Of a stretch of 36,191 nucleotides of DNA, positions 1 to 12,381 are shown piece after piece. This DNA comes from Proteobacteria bacterium UBA664 (GTDB taxonomy: Bacteria; Pseudomonadota; Gammaproteobacteria; UBA7966). Under the pieces are notes generated by a model, which worked only from the letters and a program-made list of their open reading frames with translations, was not told the DNA's origin and did no database searches. Positions within the stretch are counted from its first letter, which is position 1. Each line of letters starts with the position of its first letter. The DNA is taken from assembly GCA_002299125.1 (NCBI GenBank), contig DBNU01000066.1:1-36191 (forward strand), written 5' to 3'. Position numbers and translations under genes: made by a program.

Positions 1-10
1 AGAAGTGAAT

Positions 11-39
11 GACCGTGCCCCTCCGACCGGGGCACGGTC
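11..39. terminator. Strong stem-loop upstream of the moxR-like gene
   Basis: A perfect 11-bp inverted repeat (gaccgtgcccc at 11-21, its complement at 29-39) encloses a 7-base loop. No T-run follows, so it may be a terminator for a gene left of the window or a leader structure for the operon to its right. It lies inside the longest open frame starting at 9, which argues that the gene really starts after it, at 63. Confidence 0.5.
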
Positions 40-62
40 CGGGAACCCGCGGAGAGAACCAC

Positions 63-1004
63 ATGCCGACTCACGCAACACCCGAGGCCCTGCTCGCGGC
101 CCTCGCCACTGTCGTCCACGGCCAGCAGGCGAGCCTGCGCCTGTTGGTGGCCGCCCTCGTGGCCGGTGAGCATGTCCTGCTCGAGGACGTGCCAGGCACC
201 GGCAAGACGACCCTGGCCAAGGCCCTCGCGCACGCCCTGTCCCTGGAGTTCCGGCGCGTGCAGTTCACGCCCGATCTGTTGCCGAGTGACCTGCTCGGGG
301 TATCCATCCACGACGCACGCACCCAGGACTTCCGCCTGCACCGCGGGCCGATCTTCACCCAGGTGCTGCTCGCGGATGAGATCAACCGGGCCTCGCCGCG
401 TACCCAGTCCGCGCTGCTCGAGGCCATGGCCGAGCGGCAGGTCAGCCTCGATGGCGAACGCCATCGCCTCGATCCGGCCTTCTTCGTCATCGCCACCCAG
501 AATCCGGTGGAGATGCACGGCACCTATCCCCTGCCCGAGGCGCAAACGGATCGCTTCGGCCTGTGTCTCGAACTCGGCTACCTGAACGAGGACGAGGAGG
601 TGGCGCTCGTCACCAGCGGTGGTACGGCGCATGCGCTGGAGGCACTGACGCCACTGGCCCACGCCGCAGATCTCCTCGCCTGGCGGGCCCAGGCCGAGCG
701 GGTCACCCTTGCGCCGGCGTTGGCGCGCTACCTCGTCCAGGTGGTCTCCGCCACCCGCTCGCATCCGGAACTTGCGCTCGGTGCGAGCACCCGCGCCTCA
801 CTCACCTGGGCCCGGATCGCCCGCGCCAGCGCCCTCGTCGAGGGACATGACTTCGTGCGACCGGAAGATCTGCAGTCACTCGCCGTGCCGGTACTGGCGC
901 ATCGTGTGGTCGTCATGGGCGGCACGGGCCTCGGTGAAAGCGCACGCGGCAGGGCGAGCGCCATCGTCCGCACCATCGTCGATGATCTGCCCGTGCCACG
1001 CTGA
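63..1004 (+). CDS. MoxR-family AAA+ ATPase
   Basis: Cytoplasmic AAA+ ATPase of the MoxR family, 313 aa, the usual family length. These proteins act as chaperone-like ATPases for partner DUF58 or VWA proteins. Visible motifs are Walker A GTGKTT (about residues 45-50), Walker B LLADEINRA (102-110), a sensor-1 region with ATQNPVE (134-140) and the family-typical YPLPEAQTDRF just after. The ATG at 63 is chosen because GGAGAG lies a few bases upstream and the family N-terminus aligns there; the earlier ATG at 9 would translate through the 11-39 stem-loop. The DUF58 gene follows after 10 bases and the transglutaminase overlaps that, so the three form one operon. The family is clear; the client is inferred from context. 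Confidence 0.93.
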   Translation: MPTHATPEALLAALATVVHGQQASLRLLVAALVAGEHVLLEDVPGTGKTTLAKALAHALSLEFRRVQFTPDLLPSDLLGVSIHDARTQDFRLHRGPIFTQVLLADEINRASPRTQSALLEAMAERQVSLDGERHRLDPAFFVIATQNPVEMHGTYPLPEAQTDRFGLCLELGYLNEDEEVALVTSGGTAHALEALTPLAHAADLLAWRAQAERVTLAPALARYLVQVVSATRSHPELALGASTRASLTWARIARASALVEGHDFVRPEDLQSLAVPVLAHRVVVMGGTGLGESARGRASAIVRTIVDDLPVPR

Positions 1005-1014
1005 AGACGCTGCC

Positions 1015-2436
1015 ATGAGCACCCCTGCCAGCCCGTTCGCAGCCTCTGCCGGAGAACCCTCGACCGCAGTCGCACCCGGGCCAGTGATCGGCTTTCGGGC
1101 ACGCGCACTCGCTGCCCTGTTTCCCCACATCGAGGCCTGCGCACAGGGCCTCAATCGCCGCTGCACGCATTCCGGCCAGTGGCTCACCGGGGCCGGCTGC
1201 CTCGCTGCCCTGTTCGGCCTCGATATTCGCCGTTCACTCTGCTGGCAGTTTGCCGGTCTTGCGCTGGCCTGGCTCCTCGCTGCGCTCGTCAGCGCGCGCC
1301 TGCGACGCGTGCCGGTCCGCCTGCACTGCCCGGCCCGTATCGAGCTGCGCGCCGGTGCACCGGCCACGTTGCCGATGAACCTCTGCTCACTGGGTCAGCG
1401 ACCCTTGCACGGCCTGTCCCTGGAGTTGGCAGTCAACAGCAACGTCCTGCCCGTGGCAGAGTTCGCGGAACTCCATCGGCAACTCGCCGGGATGCCGGCG
1501 CGCTGGGTGGCGACAGAACTGGCCTGGGTGAGTTTTCGTGAGTCGCTCTACCGTCATCGGGGTCATCGGCCTGATCGACATGCGCTGACCCCGCTCATGC
1601 CGGGTGAGCAGCGTTCGCTGGCCTTGCCCTTCACGGCGCTGCGCCGTGGCCTCATCCGCATCCCCAGCCTGTACCTGCTGGCCGAGGATCCACTCGGACT
1701 GGTGCGCAAGGTGCGGCGCATCGATTGCCCGCTGGAGATCCTCGCCTTGCCACAGTCACTGCCACCCGCCCACTGGCGGCAGCAGCAACCGGCCGGGAGT
1801 GGGCGTGAGTCACGTCGATCGGCACGCAGCCCCGGCGAGGAGGAATTCCGGGCCTTGCGCGCCTACCGTCCCGGCGACTCGCGCCGTCATATCCACTGGC
1901 GCATGAGCGCAAGGCGGGGTGCACTCATGGTGCGCGAACGCTCCGGAGGCGTGCCGGAGCGTGCACAGGTAACACTGCTGGCCATTGCGACGGAGCCCAC
2001 CGGCATGACCTTCGAGGCGGCCGTGCGCGTGGCCGCCGCCTGCCTGGAACAGGGCCCCGGCGGGGACACACCTGCCTGCCTCGTTCTCACCGGCCCCGGA
2101 GGGCTGGTGGAACTGGCCGCACGCAGCAGCGCCGACCGTCGTGCCCAGTTGCACGCCCTGGCGCTCTGTTCTGCGCTGCCGGTCCAAGCGGCCGGACGCC
2201 TCATCGAGGCGATGGCCGTGCGACTTCCCGGTAGCCAACCCGTGGAATGGGTGCTGCCGCTGCCCCTGCCCGAGCACCTCCTCGCCCGTGTCGAGCAGAT
2301 CGCACGGATCCAGCCACGACTGCGGCTGCTTCTGGTCGGCGATGAACGGCAACCAACGCTGGCCATGCGGCAGTCACGCTGGTTCCGTCCGGCTACTCTC
2401 GAAGCGGACTGGGTACAGGGCCACTCCCATGACTGA
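1015..2436 (+). CDS. DUF58 domain-containing membrane protein
   Basis: Protein of 473 aa. A hydrophobic stretch at about residues 57-93 suggests two close membrane helices. The DUF58 signature sits at about 274-300: an EEEFRALRAYRPGD segment, then RHIHWRMSAR, the family's conserved G-x-EF..LR.Y..GD..R.IHW..SAR pattern. DUF58 proteins are almost always encoded between a MoxR ATPase and a TgpA-type transglutaminase, as here, and are thought to work with the ATPase; the molecular role is not established. The start at 1015 is 10 bases after the moxR stop with no strong Shine-Dalgarno, suggesting translational coupling. Its stop overlaps the next start by 8 bases. Confidence 0.9.
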   Translation: MSTPASPFAASAGEPSTAVAPGPVIGFRARALAALFPHIEACAQGLNRRCTHSGQWLTGAGCLAALFGLDIRRSLCWQFAGLALAWLLAALVSARLRRVPVRLHCPARIELRAGAPATLPMNLCSLGQRPLHGLSLELAVNSNVLPVAEFAELHRQLAGMPARWVATELAWVSFRESLYRHRGHRPDRHALTPLMPGEQRSLALPFTALRRGLIRIPSLYLLAEDPLGLVRKVRRIDCPLEILALPQSLPPAHWRQQQPAGSGRESRRSARSPGEEEFRALRAYRPGDSRRHIHWRMSARRGALMVRERSGGVPERAQVTLLAIATEPTGMTFEAAVRVAAACLEQGPGGDTPACLVLTGPGGLVELAARSSADRRAQLHALALCSALPVQAAGRLIEAMAVRLPGSQPVEWVLPLPLPEHLLARVEQIARIQPRLRLLLVGDERQPTLAMRQSRWFRPATLEADWVQGHSHD

Positions 2437-4609
2437 AGCCGGGCCTGGCACCGTCGTGCAGCCAGATGCCCCCGCGAGTCGCCACCAGCGACTGGGCCTG
2501 CTACCCGGACTGGCACGCGCGGGCTCGGCCCTGCCGCCACCCTGGCTCCTGGCCGCAGCCTGCGCGCTGTGGGGCTTCAGCAGCGGCAACGAACTCGTGG
2601 CCGCACTCGCCCTGACCCTCGTGGTGCTCATGCCCGCACTCGGCATGCGCATGGCGCTCGCGGCGCCGACCCAGACCCGCCTCTTCTTCGCCGTGATCAC
2701 GATCTTCGCCGTCTGGGTGCTGTTGCGCTTCCTCGACCAGGGTCCTTCGGCCATCTACCGTGTGCTCGGCGGGCTGCCTGCCCTGCTGGCCACGCTCACC
2801 TGGCTGCAGTTGCAGTCGCCAGGCGAGCGGCTGCCCTGGCAGGTGCTCGCGCCCTCACTCGCACGACGCCCGTCGACGCTAACGCTGGCGACCACACCCG
2901 CGGGCGGCATCGACCTGCGCCCGGCGTTCTTCCTCGTCTGTCTGGTGGCGGCCGGAGTGGAGCCGGAGATCGGCGAGGCTGGCTGGCTGGCGCTCTCCGC
3001 CCTGCTCCTCGCCCTCTGGCTGTTGCTGCCGCGTCTCGCTGAGGATCCGGCGCGGATCACCGCCTGCCTCGCCACCCTGATCCTGGCCATCGGCCTGCAG
3101 GTGGCCGTCATCGCGGCCATGCGCTCGGCCTTCCAGTGGCTGGAGGCGCAGGTATTCGCCCTCATCGATGACGGCCAGCGCCGGGTGGATCCGCTGCGCA
3201 GCGAGACGCGCATCGGCAGCATCGCCCACCTCAAGCAGCGGCAGACCATCGAACTCCGCGTCGACGTACCCCCGGGCTGGACCCTGCCCATGCGTCTCAC
3301 CGAGGCGGTCTACGACCAATATCGCTTCGGGACCTGGGCTGCCACCCAGACGGCCTTCCAGAGCATCGATCGCAGCGACACCGACACACCCTTCCTGTTC
3401 GATCCCGATCTGCGGGATCACGGAACGCCCGACCCCGACGCGCAGGCCCCGGTCGCTCCCCTCACGATCCTCGACTACCTCGCCGAGGAGACGGTCGCGC
3501 TCGCCGTGCCCCTCGCGGCTGCGGGCGTGCAAAGCCGCGCCCTGCTCGGGCTCTCCGGCAATCCGCTGGGGTCGCTGCGCGCCGATGGGCGGCCCGGCCA
3601 TCAACGCTACCGCGTGCTGCCCGGCAGTCGTCGGCTCGCGCCCCCGGGCGATGAGGATCGCCGCCTGCCCGAGTTCCTCGCGGCACCGCTGCAGGCGCGC
3701 GCACGCGCCCTGGGCCTCGAGGGGCTCTCCACCGAGGCCGCCGTGCTGCGACTCACGGAGCACTTTCGCACGGGTTTCCGTTACAGCCTCGAGCCTCCAC
3801 CCTATCGCACTGGCCAGGCCCTGCTCGATTTTCTGGACGAGCATCGCAGCGGACACTGCGAGTATTTCGCCACGGCAGGCACGCTGCTGCTGCGCGCCGC
3901 CGGCATCCCCACCCGCTACGCCGTCGGCTTCTGGCTGGGAGAATGGGATGGCATGCTCGACAGCTTCGTCGCGCGCACCTCCCACGCGCACGCCTGGACC
4001 CTGGTATGGGACGGCACGAGCTGGCAGGAGGTCGATTTCACGCCAGCCGCTGCCCTGTCGGTAGAGGGTGACGATGCCCTGCTGGCGAAACGCTGGGCGA
4101 GTCTGCTGGCCTGGCTCGGTCTCGCCTGGCATGGCGAGGTGCAGGGTGCCGACGTGGACGCCGTCGAGGACCGCGGGACTGCCGCGGACTGGCCCTGGCT
4201 GCTGGCCGTGCTGGCACTCAGCGCCCTGCTTGGCTGGCTCCGCTGGCGCAGTCGGCCTCATCACCGGGTGCAAGACCCGGCACGACTGGCGAACGACGGC
4301 CTCGCAGCGCTGATGGACCGCCTCGCGGGCAGCCCCCTCGGCCCTCGACCCGCCGAATGTGTCTCGGCCTGGCTCACACGCTTGCGTGCCGTGGCTGGGC
4401 TCGAGGAATCCCTCGTGCAGGAGATCGTGGCGCTGCACGCGCGCACACGTTATGCGGAAGCGAATCCGGGCGCGGCCGTGACCGCAGCGCTGGATGCCCG
4501 TACCGCGCGACTGGCGGAACACCTGCTGGCCGCCGCGCGTGCCGAACGCCGGGGCAGCGCCCCGTCCCCGCTCCAGGCACCGTCAAAGGCCCCTCGCCCA
4601 CCGGGATAA
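2429..4609 (+). CDS. tgpA: TgpA-type membrane transglutaminase-like protein (DUF3488/DUF4129)
   Basis: Membrane protein of 726 aa. The N-terminal 230 residues hold several hydrophobic helices (around 35-75, 85-100, 112-127, 165-230; DUF3488 region). A periplasmic transglutaminase-like domain follows with a complete Cys-His-Asp triad: Cys477 in SGHCEYF, His521 in SHAHAW and Asp536 in EVDFTP. A last helix (WLLAVLALSALLGWL) precedes a cytoplasmic DUF4129-like tail. TgpA of Pseudomonas aeruginosa has this architecture and is reported as important for growth. The ATG at 2429 overlaps the DUF58 stop by 8 bases, indicating coupling. The stop is 15 bases from the convergent Rieske gene. The substrate is unknown. 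Confidence 0.92.
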   Translation: MTEAGPGTVVQPDAPASRHQRLGLLPGLARAGSALPPPWLLAAACALWGFSSGNELVAALALTLVVLMPALGMRMALAAPTQTRLFFAVITIFAVWVLLRFLDQGPSAIYRVLGGLPALLATLTWLQLQSPGERLPWQVLAPSLARRPSTLTLATTPAGGIDLRPAFFLVCLVAAGVEPEIGEAGWLALSALLLALWLLLPRLAEDPARITACLATLILAIGLQVAVIAAMRSAFQWLEAQVFALIDDGQRRVDPLRSETRIGSIAHLKQRQTIELRVDVPPGWTLPMRLTEAVYDQYRFGTWAATQTAFQSIDRSDTDTPFLFDPDLRDHGTPDPDAQAPVAPLTILDYLAEETVALAVPLAAAGVQSRALLGLSGNPLGSLRADGRPGHQRYRVLPGSRRLAPPGDEDRRLPEFLAAPLQARARALGLEGLSTEAAVLRLTEHFRTGFRYSLEPPPYRTGQALLDFLDEHRSGHCEYFATAGTLLLRAAGIPTRYAVGFWLGEWDGMLDSFVARTSHAHAWTLVWDGTSWQEVDFTPAAALSVEGDDALLAKRWASLLAWLGLAWHGEVQGADVDAVEDRGTAADWPWLLAVLALSALLGWLRWRSRPHHRVQDPARLANDGLAALMDRLAGSPLGPRPAECVSAWLTRLRAVAGLEESLVQEIVALHARTRYAEANPGAAVTAALDARTARLAEHLLAAARAERRGSAPSPLQAPSKAPRPPG

Positions 4610-4624
4610 AGGTTGCGGTTGCTG

Positions 4625-5392
4625 TCAGTCCCAGCGCACTTCGAGATGCCCATCCACCAGCCGCCACGGCAACACCTGCAACGGTGCCGCGGACACACCC
4701 AAGGCGGCACCCGTCCGCGTATCGAAACACCAGTCGTGGCGGGGACAGCGGATGCAGTCGGCCGCCTCATCGACATCAGCCAGCGACAGCGGCGTCGCCC
4801 GGTGCGGGCAGTTGGCACGGAACACATGGAAGACCTCGCCCGCGCGCCGGACGAAACAGCCGCCACCCGGACCGGGCAGGTGCAGCAGGCCGGCGGCGGA
4901 GAAGTCCTCGAGGGCTCCGAGCACGGTCCAGACACCCTCCGGGCTTGCAGCGTCACCCGCCAGCGGATTGGCTCCGGTCGCGGCCACGGGTGCCGGGTGA
5001 TGCCCGGCCACCTCGCCGTCGCCGTGGGAATCGGCATTCCCCGACGCGGGCTGCGCGTCAGCAGAAGCCAGCCCGGTCAGGCGCTCGAGATCGAACTCAG
5101 GCAACCGCAGCACGATGATCTGGTCCACGGCCCAGACGATCTTCGTGAAGCCGAGGATGGGGAAGGCCATGAGCAGTGCGTCCAGCACCTCGTCAGCCGT
5201 GCAGCCGACCCGGAGCGCACGCTCGAGGTATTGCCGGAAACCGCGTTCGGTCTGGGCACCCACCTTGGTGATGACCGAGATGAGTGCGCGGGTCTTCGGG
5301 TCGAGAGCACCACCGGCCTGCTTCAGGAAGGCGAAATAGGCCTGCATGGGCCCGGGCCGGGCCGCAATCAGCCAATCGAGGGCATCACTCAT
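4625..5392 (-). CDS. Carboxymuconolactone decarboxylase-like / Rieske [2Fe-2S] fusion protein
   Basis: Soluble-looking protein of 255 aa with two domains. Residues about 1-100 resemble the all-helical AhpD/CMD fold (LISVITKVGAQTERGF; ALRVGCTADEVLDALL), but the CxxC and His of AhpD-type peroxidases are absent (the equivalent stretch reads TERGFRQYL), so thiol peroxidase activity is unlikely. A Gly/Ala/His-rich linker (about 105-150) leads to a Rieske domain with Cys195-Pro-His197 and Cys216-Pro-Arg-His219, the C-x-H/C-x2-H set that binds a 2Fe-2S cluster. The ATG at 5392 overlaps the upstream membrane-protein stop by 8 bases, so the two are co-translated. The Rieske part resembles ferredoxin-type subunits such as NirD; the electron acceptor is unknown. 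Confidence 0.85.
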   Translation of the reverse strand: MSDALDWLIAARPGPMQAYFAFLKQAGGALDPKTRALISVITKVGAQTERGFRQYLERALRVGCTADEVLDALLMAFPILGFTKIVWAVDQIIVLRLPEFDLERLTGLASADAQPASGNADSHGDGEVAGHHPAPVAATGANPLAGDAASPEGVWTVLGALEDFSAAGLLHLPGPGGGCFVRRAGEVFHVFRANCPHRATPLSLADVDEAADCIRCPRHDWCFDTRTGAALGVSAAPLQVLPWRLVDGHLEVRWD

Positions 5393-5975
5393 CGACTGTC
5401 TCCCCGGCGTGCAGCCCACTGCCCGCCTCTGTGCTACCAGACGCGCCTTCTGAGCCCTCCGCACCGGCATGCCCTGACCCTGGCCCATCCGGGGCCGTGG
5501 ACTGCGTGAGCTCGACCCGCTGCTCACCGGCCGTGGCCAAGGCCGCGAGCTCACCGAGGCGATAGCTGTGCACGAGACGATCGTAGTCCGGTGCGATGAA
5601 CATGAGGTGGATCGGCAGGTCGTCCGCGCCGATGATGTGTGACGAATGCCGCGTGAACAGCCCGCGCTGTTCGCTCCGCCGCACAGCCACCGCAATCGTC
5701 AGCAACAGGCTGCGACCGTCGCGTACCTGGCTGCAGGCCTGCTCGCGTCCACGCATGAAGCAGTTGACGCGCACATCGGCGAGCCGGCGGCCGGTCGCGG
5801 CATCGACCGGGCGGAAGGTGACCTGCAGCACATCGTCGACCGTCGCCGTACGCGAACCGAACCAACCACGGGCGTCACCCTGCCACAGCAGCAGGGCGAC
5901 ACCCGCCAGCAACAGCAGCAGGGCCGGCAGTCGCAGCGCCCACATGCCCGTCCCTGCACCCTGCAACCTGCTCAT
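5385..5975 (-). CDS. Membrane-anchored protein of unknown function
   Basis: I do not recognise this 196-aa protein. One hydrophobic helix (about residues 13-31, rich in Leu) is followed by WQGDARGW and a probably periplasmic domain (about 40-140). The domain opens with VTFRPVDAATGRRLADVRVNC, reminiscent of carboxypeptidase-regulatory-like beta-sandwich repeats, and has two cysteines (about 72 and 81) that could form a disulfide. The tail (about 150-196) is Gly/Ser/Glu-rich and likely disordered. The ATG at 5975 is preferred over a TTG at 6017 because GGAGAGG sits just upstream of it. It overlaps the CMD-Rieske gene, so a joint role in an envelope redox process is possible but only inferred. 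Confidence 0.75.
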   Translation of the reverse strand: MSRLQGAGTGMWALRLPALLLLLAGVALLLWQGDARGWFGSRTATVDDVLQVTFRPVDAATGRRLADVRVNCFMRGREQACSQVRDGRSLLLTIAVAVRRSEQRGLFTRHSSHIIGADDLPIHLMFIAPDYDRLVHSYRLGELAALATAGEQRVELTQSTAPDGPGSGHAGAEGSEGASGSTEAGSGLHAGETVDE

Positions 5976-6058
5976 CGTGCCCCTCTCCAGCCCGCATTCA
6001 GCTATCTGGCCGCGCAAACCGCCCCCAACCCGCGCTGCATCAAACCGGTCATCAAGCC

Positions 6059-6172
6059 GTCATCCCTGCACATTAAGCCGTCATCCCCGCACAGGCGGGG
6101 ATGACGAAGGGCCAGCCCTCGGATGCCCGCCGCCGCCTGCCCCCGAGCGCCCTTGTCGGGGGCAGGGATGAC
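6059..6172. repeat. Palindromic repeat element (REP doublet / MITE-like), copy 1
   Basis: A 114-bp element bounded by a perfect 11-bp inverted repeat (gtcatccctgc at 6059-6069, complement at 6162-6172). It contains two more hairpins: gtcatccccgc/gcggggatgac with loop acag (6080-6105), and cctgccccc/gggggcagg (6136-6166). An aagccgtcatccc direct repeat (6054-6066, 6075-6087) marks its left end. Related copies lie at 13175-13251 and 25301-25411. It fills the gap between the 3' end of hrpA and the start of the membrane-protein gene and may also end hrpA transcription. Confidence 0.8.
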
Positions 6173-6208
6173 AGGTTACTGCAGACGGGGACTTGCAGTC
6201 GGCGACCT

Positions 6209-10135
<3,927 letters not shown>

Positions 10136-10220
10136 GACTCAGGAGATGGAAGGCGGGCACACCGGGATCTGTAGGGGGCGGTGAAGCGGCGTCAATGTTC
10201 CGGCCGTGCGAGTCGAGCAC

Positions 10221-10241
10221 CGGACCACGCGAGCTGGTCCG
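10221..10241. other. Hairpin in the divergent hrpA / PP2C-SUMF1 intergenic region
   Basis: Perfect 7-bp stem (cggacca/tggtccg) with a 7-base loop in the 230-base gap between the two divergent starts. It could be an operator or leader structure. No convincing sigma-70 -35/-10 pair was found in this gap on either strand. Confidence 0.3.
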
Positions 10242-10365
10242 CCCGCGGGAACTGACCCCGGGATGTCCGGTGGGGTTCGCGCCTCCGACCGTCGCAGTGT
10301 TAGCCTTGGTCGACACGGCAACGACCCCCGCCATCGGCCGACAGCAACGGAGCCCACCATCAGGC

Positions 10366-12342
10366 ATGGCCACGCGATTCGATGCGGCCGGCGGTCAGAT
10401 CGACGGCGACCGAGACTATCAGGAAGACGCCTTTCTCATCACGCGACTGGGTGAGGGGGAGCGGGAGGGCACACTCATCGTCGTTGCCGACGGCATGGGT
10501 GGGCATGCCGCCGGCAATGTGGCCAGCAACATGGCCGTGCAGACCTGCAACAAGTTCATCACGGCGCATTTCCCCTGCCCGGACGCGGCTGCCGTGCTGC
10601 GTGACAGCGTCCTCGCGGCCAATGACAGCATCGCCGAGACGGTGCGTGAGACCGCAGCCCTGCGCGGCATGGGATGCACCCTGGTCGCTTGTCTGCTGCA
10701 AACCGGACGCCTCCATTGGGTGAGCGTGGGGGACAGCCATCTATTCCTGTTCCGCGCCGGGGATCTGGTGAAGTGCAATGCGGACCACAGCTATGGCGCC
10801 TTCCTCGACCGCATGGCCGCCGCTGGCCAGGAGGTCAAGCCCGACGCTGGGCTGAGCCGCAACATGCTGATGAGCGCTTTGACCGGAGACGACATTCCCG
10901 AAGTGGACTGCCCGGCCGCAGGCCTCGAGCTCAGGGCAGGCGACCGGCTCATCGTCTGCAGCGATGGCATCGACTCCATTGGAGCGGCGCAGATACGCGA
11001 GATTGTGCAGGGGCAAGCCAGCGCCCGAAGCTGTGTGGACGCGCTGCTCGGGGCCGTCACGGCCGCGGCCGTGCCCCGTCAGGACAACACCACCGTGGTC
11101 ATCGTGGATTTGCTCGGTGCCGCTGTGGACGACCGCGCCGACCGGCCGCGCTTCGGTTCAGCCTCCGGTACTGCCGCTGGCCAGGTCTTCGGATCACCCG
11201 GCACTGGTGGCACGGCAGCGACCGACCGTGTGGCATCTGGGTCAACGACAGGGCAAGGCAATCACAGCGCCAGCACCCCGGCAACCACCGGGCACGGCAA
11301 CGAAGGGACGCAGTCGGGGCACACCCCTGAACGCCCTTCGGGGATCCGGCGTTTCGAACCCAGCGAGGTCGCACGGGCGGCGCCATCCCGCCTCCCGGGC
11401 CTGCTGGCCGGTGTGGCCGCACTGACTCTCATCGCCGGAGCCGGCGCTTGGTTGTACCACGCCAAACAGACACCGCCACTGCCTCCAATCGATCTCAGTG
11501 CCCTGCCCGATCGGGCGACACCCGCAATGGACTCTCGCGATGAAGTCGCGACCACTACCGCCGTGACCGGCCCGGCAACAGCAGACGGCGAAACCCAGTC
11601 GGCTGTGCCCGCCCTCCCCGCCCCCTTCCGCGACGCCCTGGCCGGTGGCGGCGAAGGGCCACTCATGCTCGCCGTGCCCGCTGGCAGCTTCCAGATGGGT
11701 AGCGGCCTGCTCGGCGACACGCTGGATGAAGGTCCGGTGCGGGAGGTCAGACTCGCCGCCTTCGCCCTCTCCGCGCACGAGGTGACCCGTGCCGAATGGA
11801 ACCGCTTTGCCCGCAGCCGAAGGCTGCCGTTGCAGGCCGGGGCAGAGGATCAGCCGGCCAGTGGCATCAGTTGGCAGGCCGCCACTGCCTATGCCGCCTG
11901 GCTGGCCGAGCAGAGCAATCAGCCCTACCGTCTGCCCACCGAGGCAGAATGGGAATACGCGGCCCGGGCCGGCAGCTCGGGGCTCTACTGGTGGGGCAAC
12001 ACACCGGGCAACGGCCAGGCCTGGTGCCTCGGCTGTGCGCCCGGTCTCGAGCCGCTCGAACCGACCCGTGTCGGGCAGTTCAATGCCAATCCCTTCGGTT
12101 TCTTCGACACGGCGGGCAATGTCTCCGAATGGGTGGCGGACTGCTATCGCCCGAGCTATGACGCTGCGCCAGTCGATGGCAGCGCCGTGGAGGAAGCGGG
12201 TTGCACACTCCGTGTCCATCGCGGCGGTAGCTGGCGCAGCCCCTCGAAACATCTGCGCACCACGCGCCGCGCCCATGCCCCGGCAACGGAGCAGGACTCC
12301 GCCGTGGGCTTGCGGGTGGCACGTGATCTCCCCGCGCTCTGA
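10366..12342 (+). CDS. Transmembrane PP2C-family phosphatase fused to a SUMF1/FGE-like domain
   Basis: Protein of 658 aa in three parts. Residues 1-250 are a PP2C Ser/Thr phosphatase with the metal-binding motifs RDYQEDA (16-22), ADGMGGH (41-47), VGDSH (121-125), CSDGID (198-203) and QDNTT (239-243). A Ser/Thr/Gly-rich linker (about 255-340) precedes one membrane helix (about 342-364). The outer part, about 433-656, is an FGE/SUMF1 fold: PAGSFQMGS, RLPTEAEWEYAARAG, GNVSEWV and HRGGSW. The cysteines that follow GGSW in true formylglycine-generating enzymes are absent (GGSWRSPSKHLRTTRR), so this domain is probably binding or structural. The ATG at 10366 starts 15 residues before the first PP2C motif, with GGAG 13 bases upstream; an in-frame ATG at 10195 would add 57 atypical residues. 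The YgjP-like gene follows after 39 bases. Confidence 0.88.
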   Translation: MATRFDAAGGQIDGDRDYQEDAFLITRLGEGEREGTLIVVADGMGGHAAGNVASNMAVQTCNKFITAHFPCPDAAAVLRDSVLAANDSIAETVRETAALRGMGCTLVACLLQTGRLHWVSVGDSHLFLFRAGDLVKCNADHSYGAFLDRMAAAGQEVKPDAGLSRNMLMSALTGDDIPEVDCPAAGLELRAGDRLIVCSDGIDSIGAAQIREIVQGQASARSCVDALLGAVTAAAVPRQDNTTVVIVDLLGAAVDDRADRPRFGSASGTAAGQVFGSPGTGGTAATDRVASGSTTGQGNHSASTPATTGHGNEGTQSGHTPERPSGIRRFEPSEVARAAPSRLPGLLAGVAALTLIAGAGAWLYHAKQTPPLPPIDLSALPDRATPAMDSRDEVATTTAVTGPATADGETQSAVPALPAPFRDALAGGGEGPLMLAVPAGSFQMGSGLLGDTLDEGPVREVRLAAFALSAHEVTRAEWNRFARSRRLPLQAGAEDQPASGISWQAATAYAAWLAEQSNQPYRLPTEAEWEYAARAGSSGLYWWGNTPGNGQAWCLGCAPGLEPLEPTRVGQFNANPFGFFDTAGNVSEWVADCYRPSYDAAPVDGSAVEEAGCTLRVHRGGSWRSPSKHLRTTRRAHAPATEQDSAVGLRVARDLPAL

Positions 12343-12381
12343 GCACGCAGAGCGGCGCAGCGCGCGATCCAGGGCAGGCAA

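Noticed and set aside
2879..4522. Long minus-strand open frame (547 codons) opposite the transglutaminase gene
   Set aside because: It is the antisense of a well-supported TgpA gene with a complete catalytic triad. High GC commonly leaves such frames open, and the translation shows no recognisable domain.
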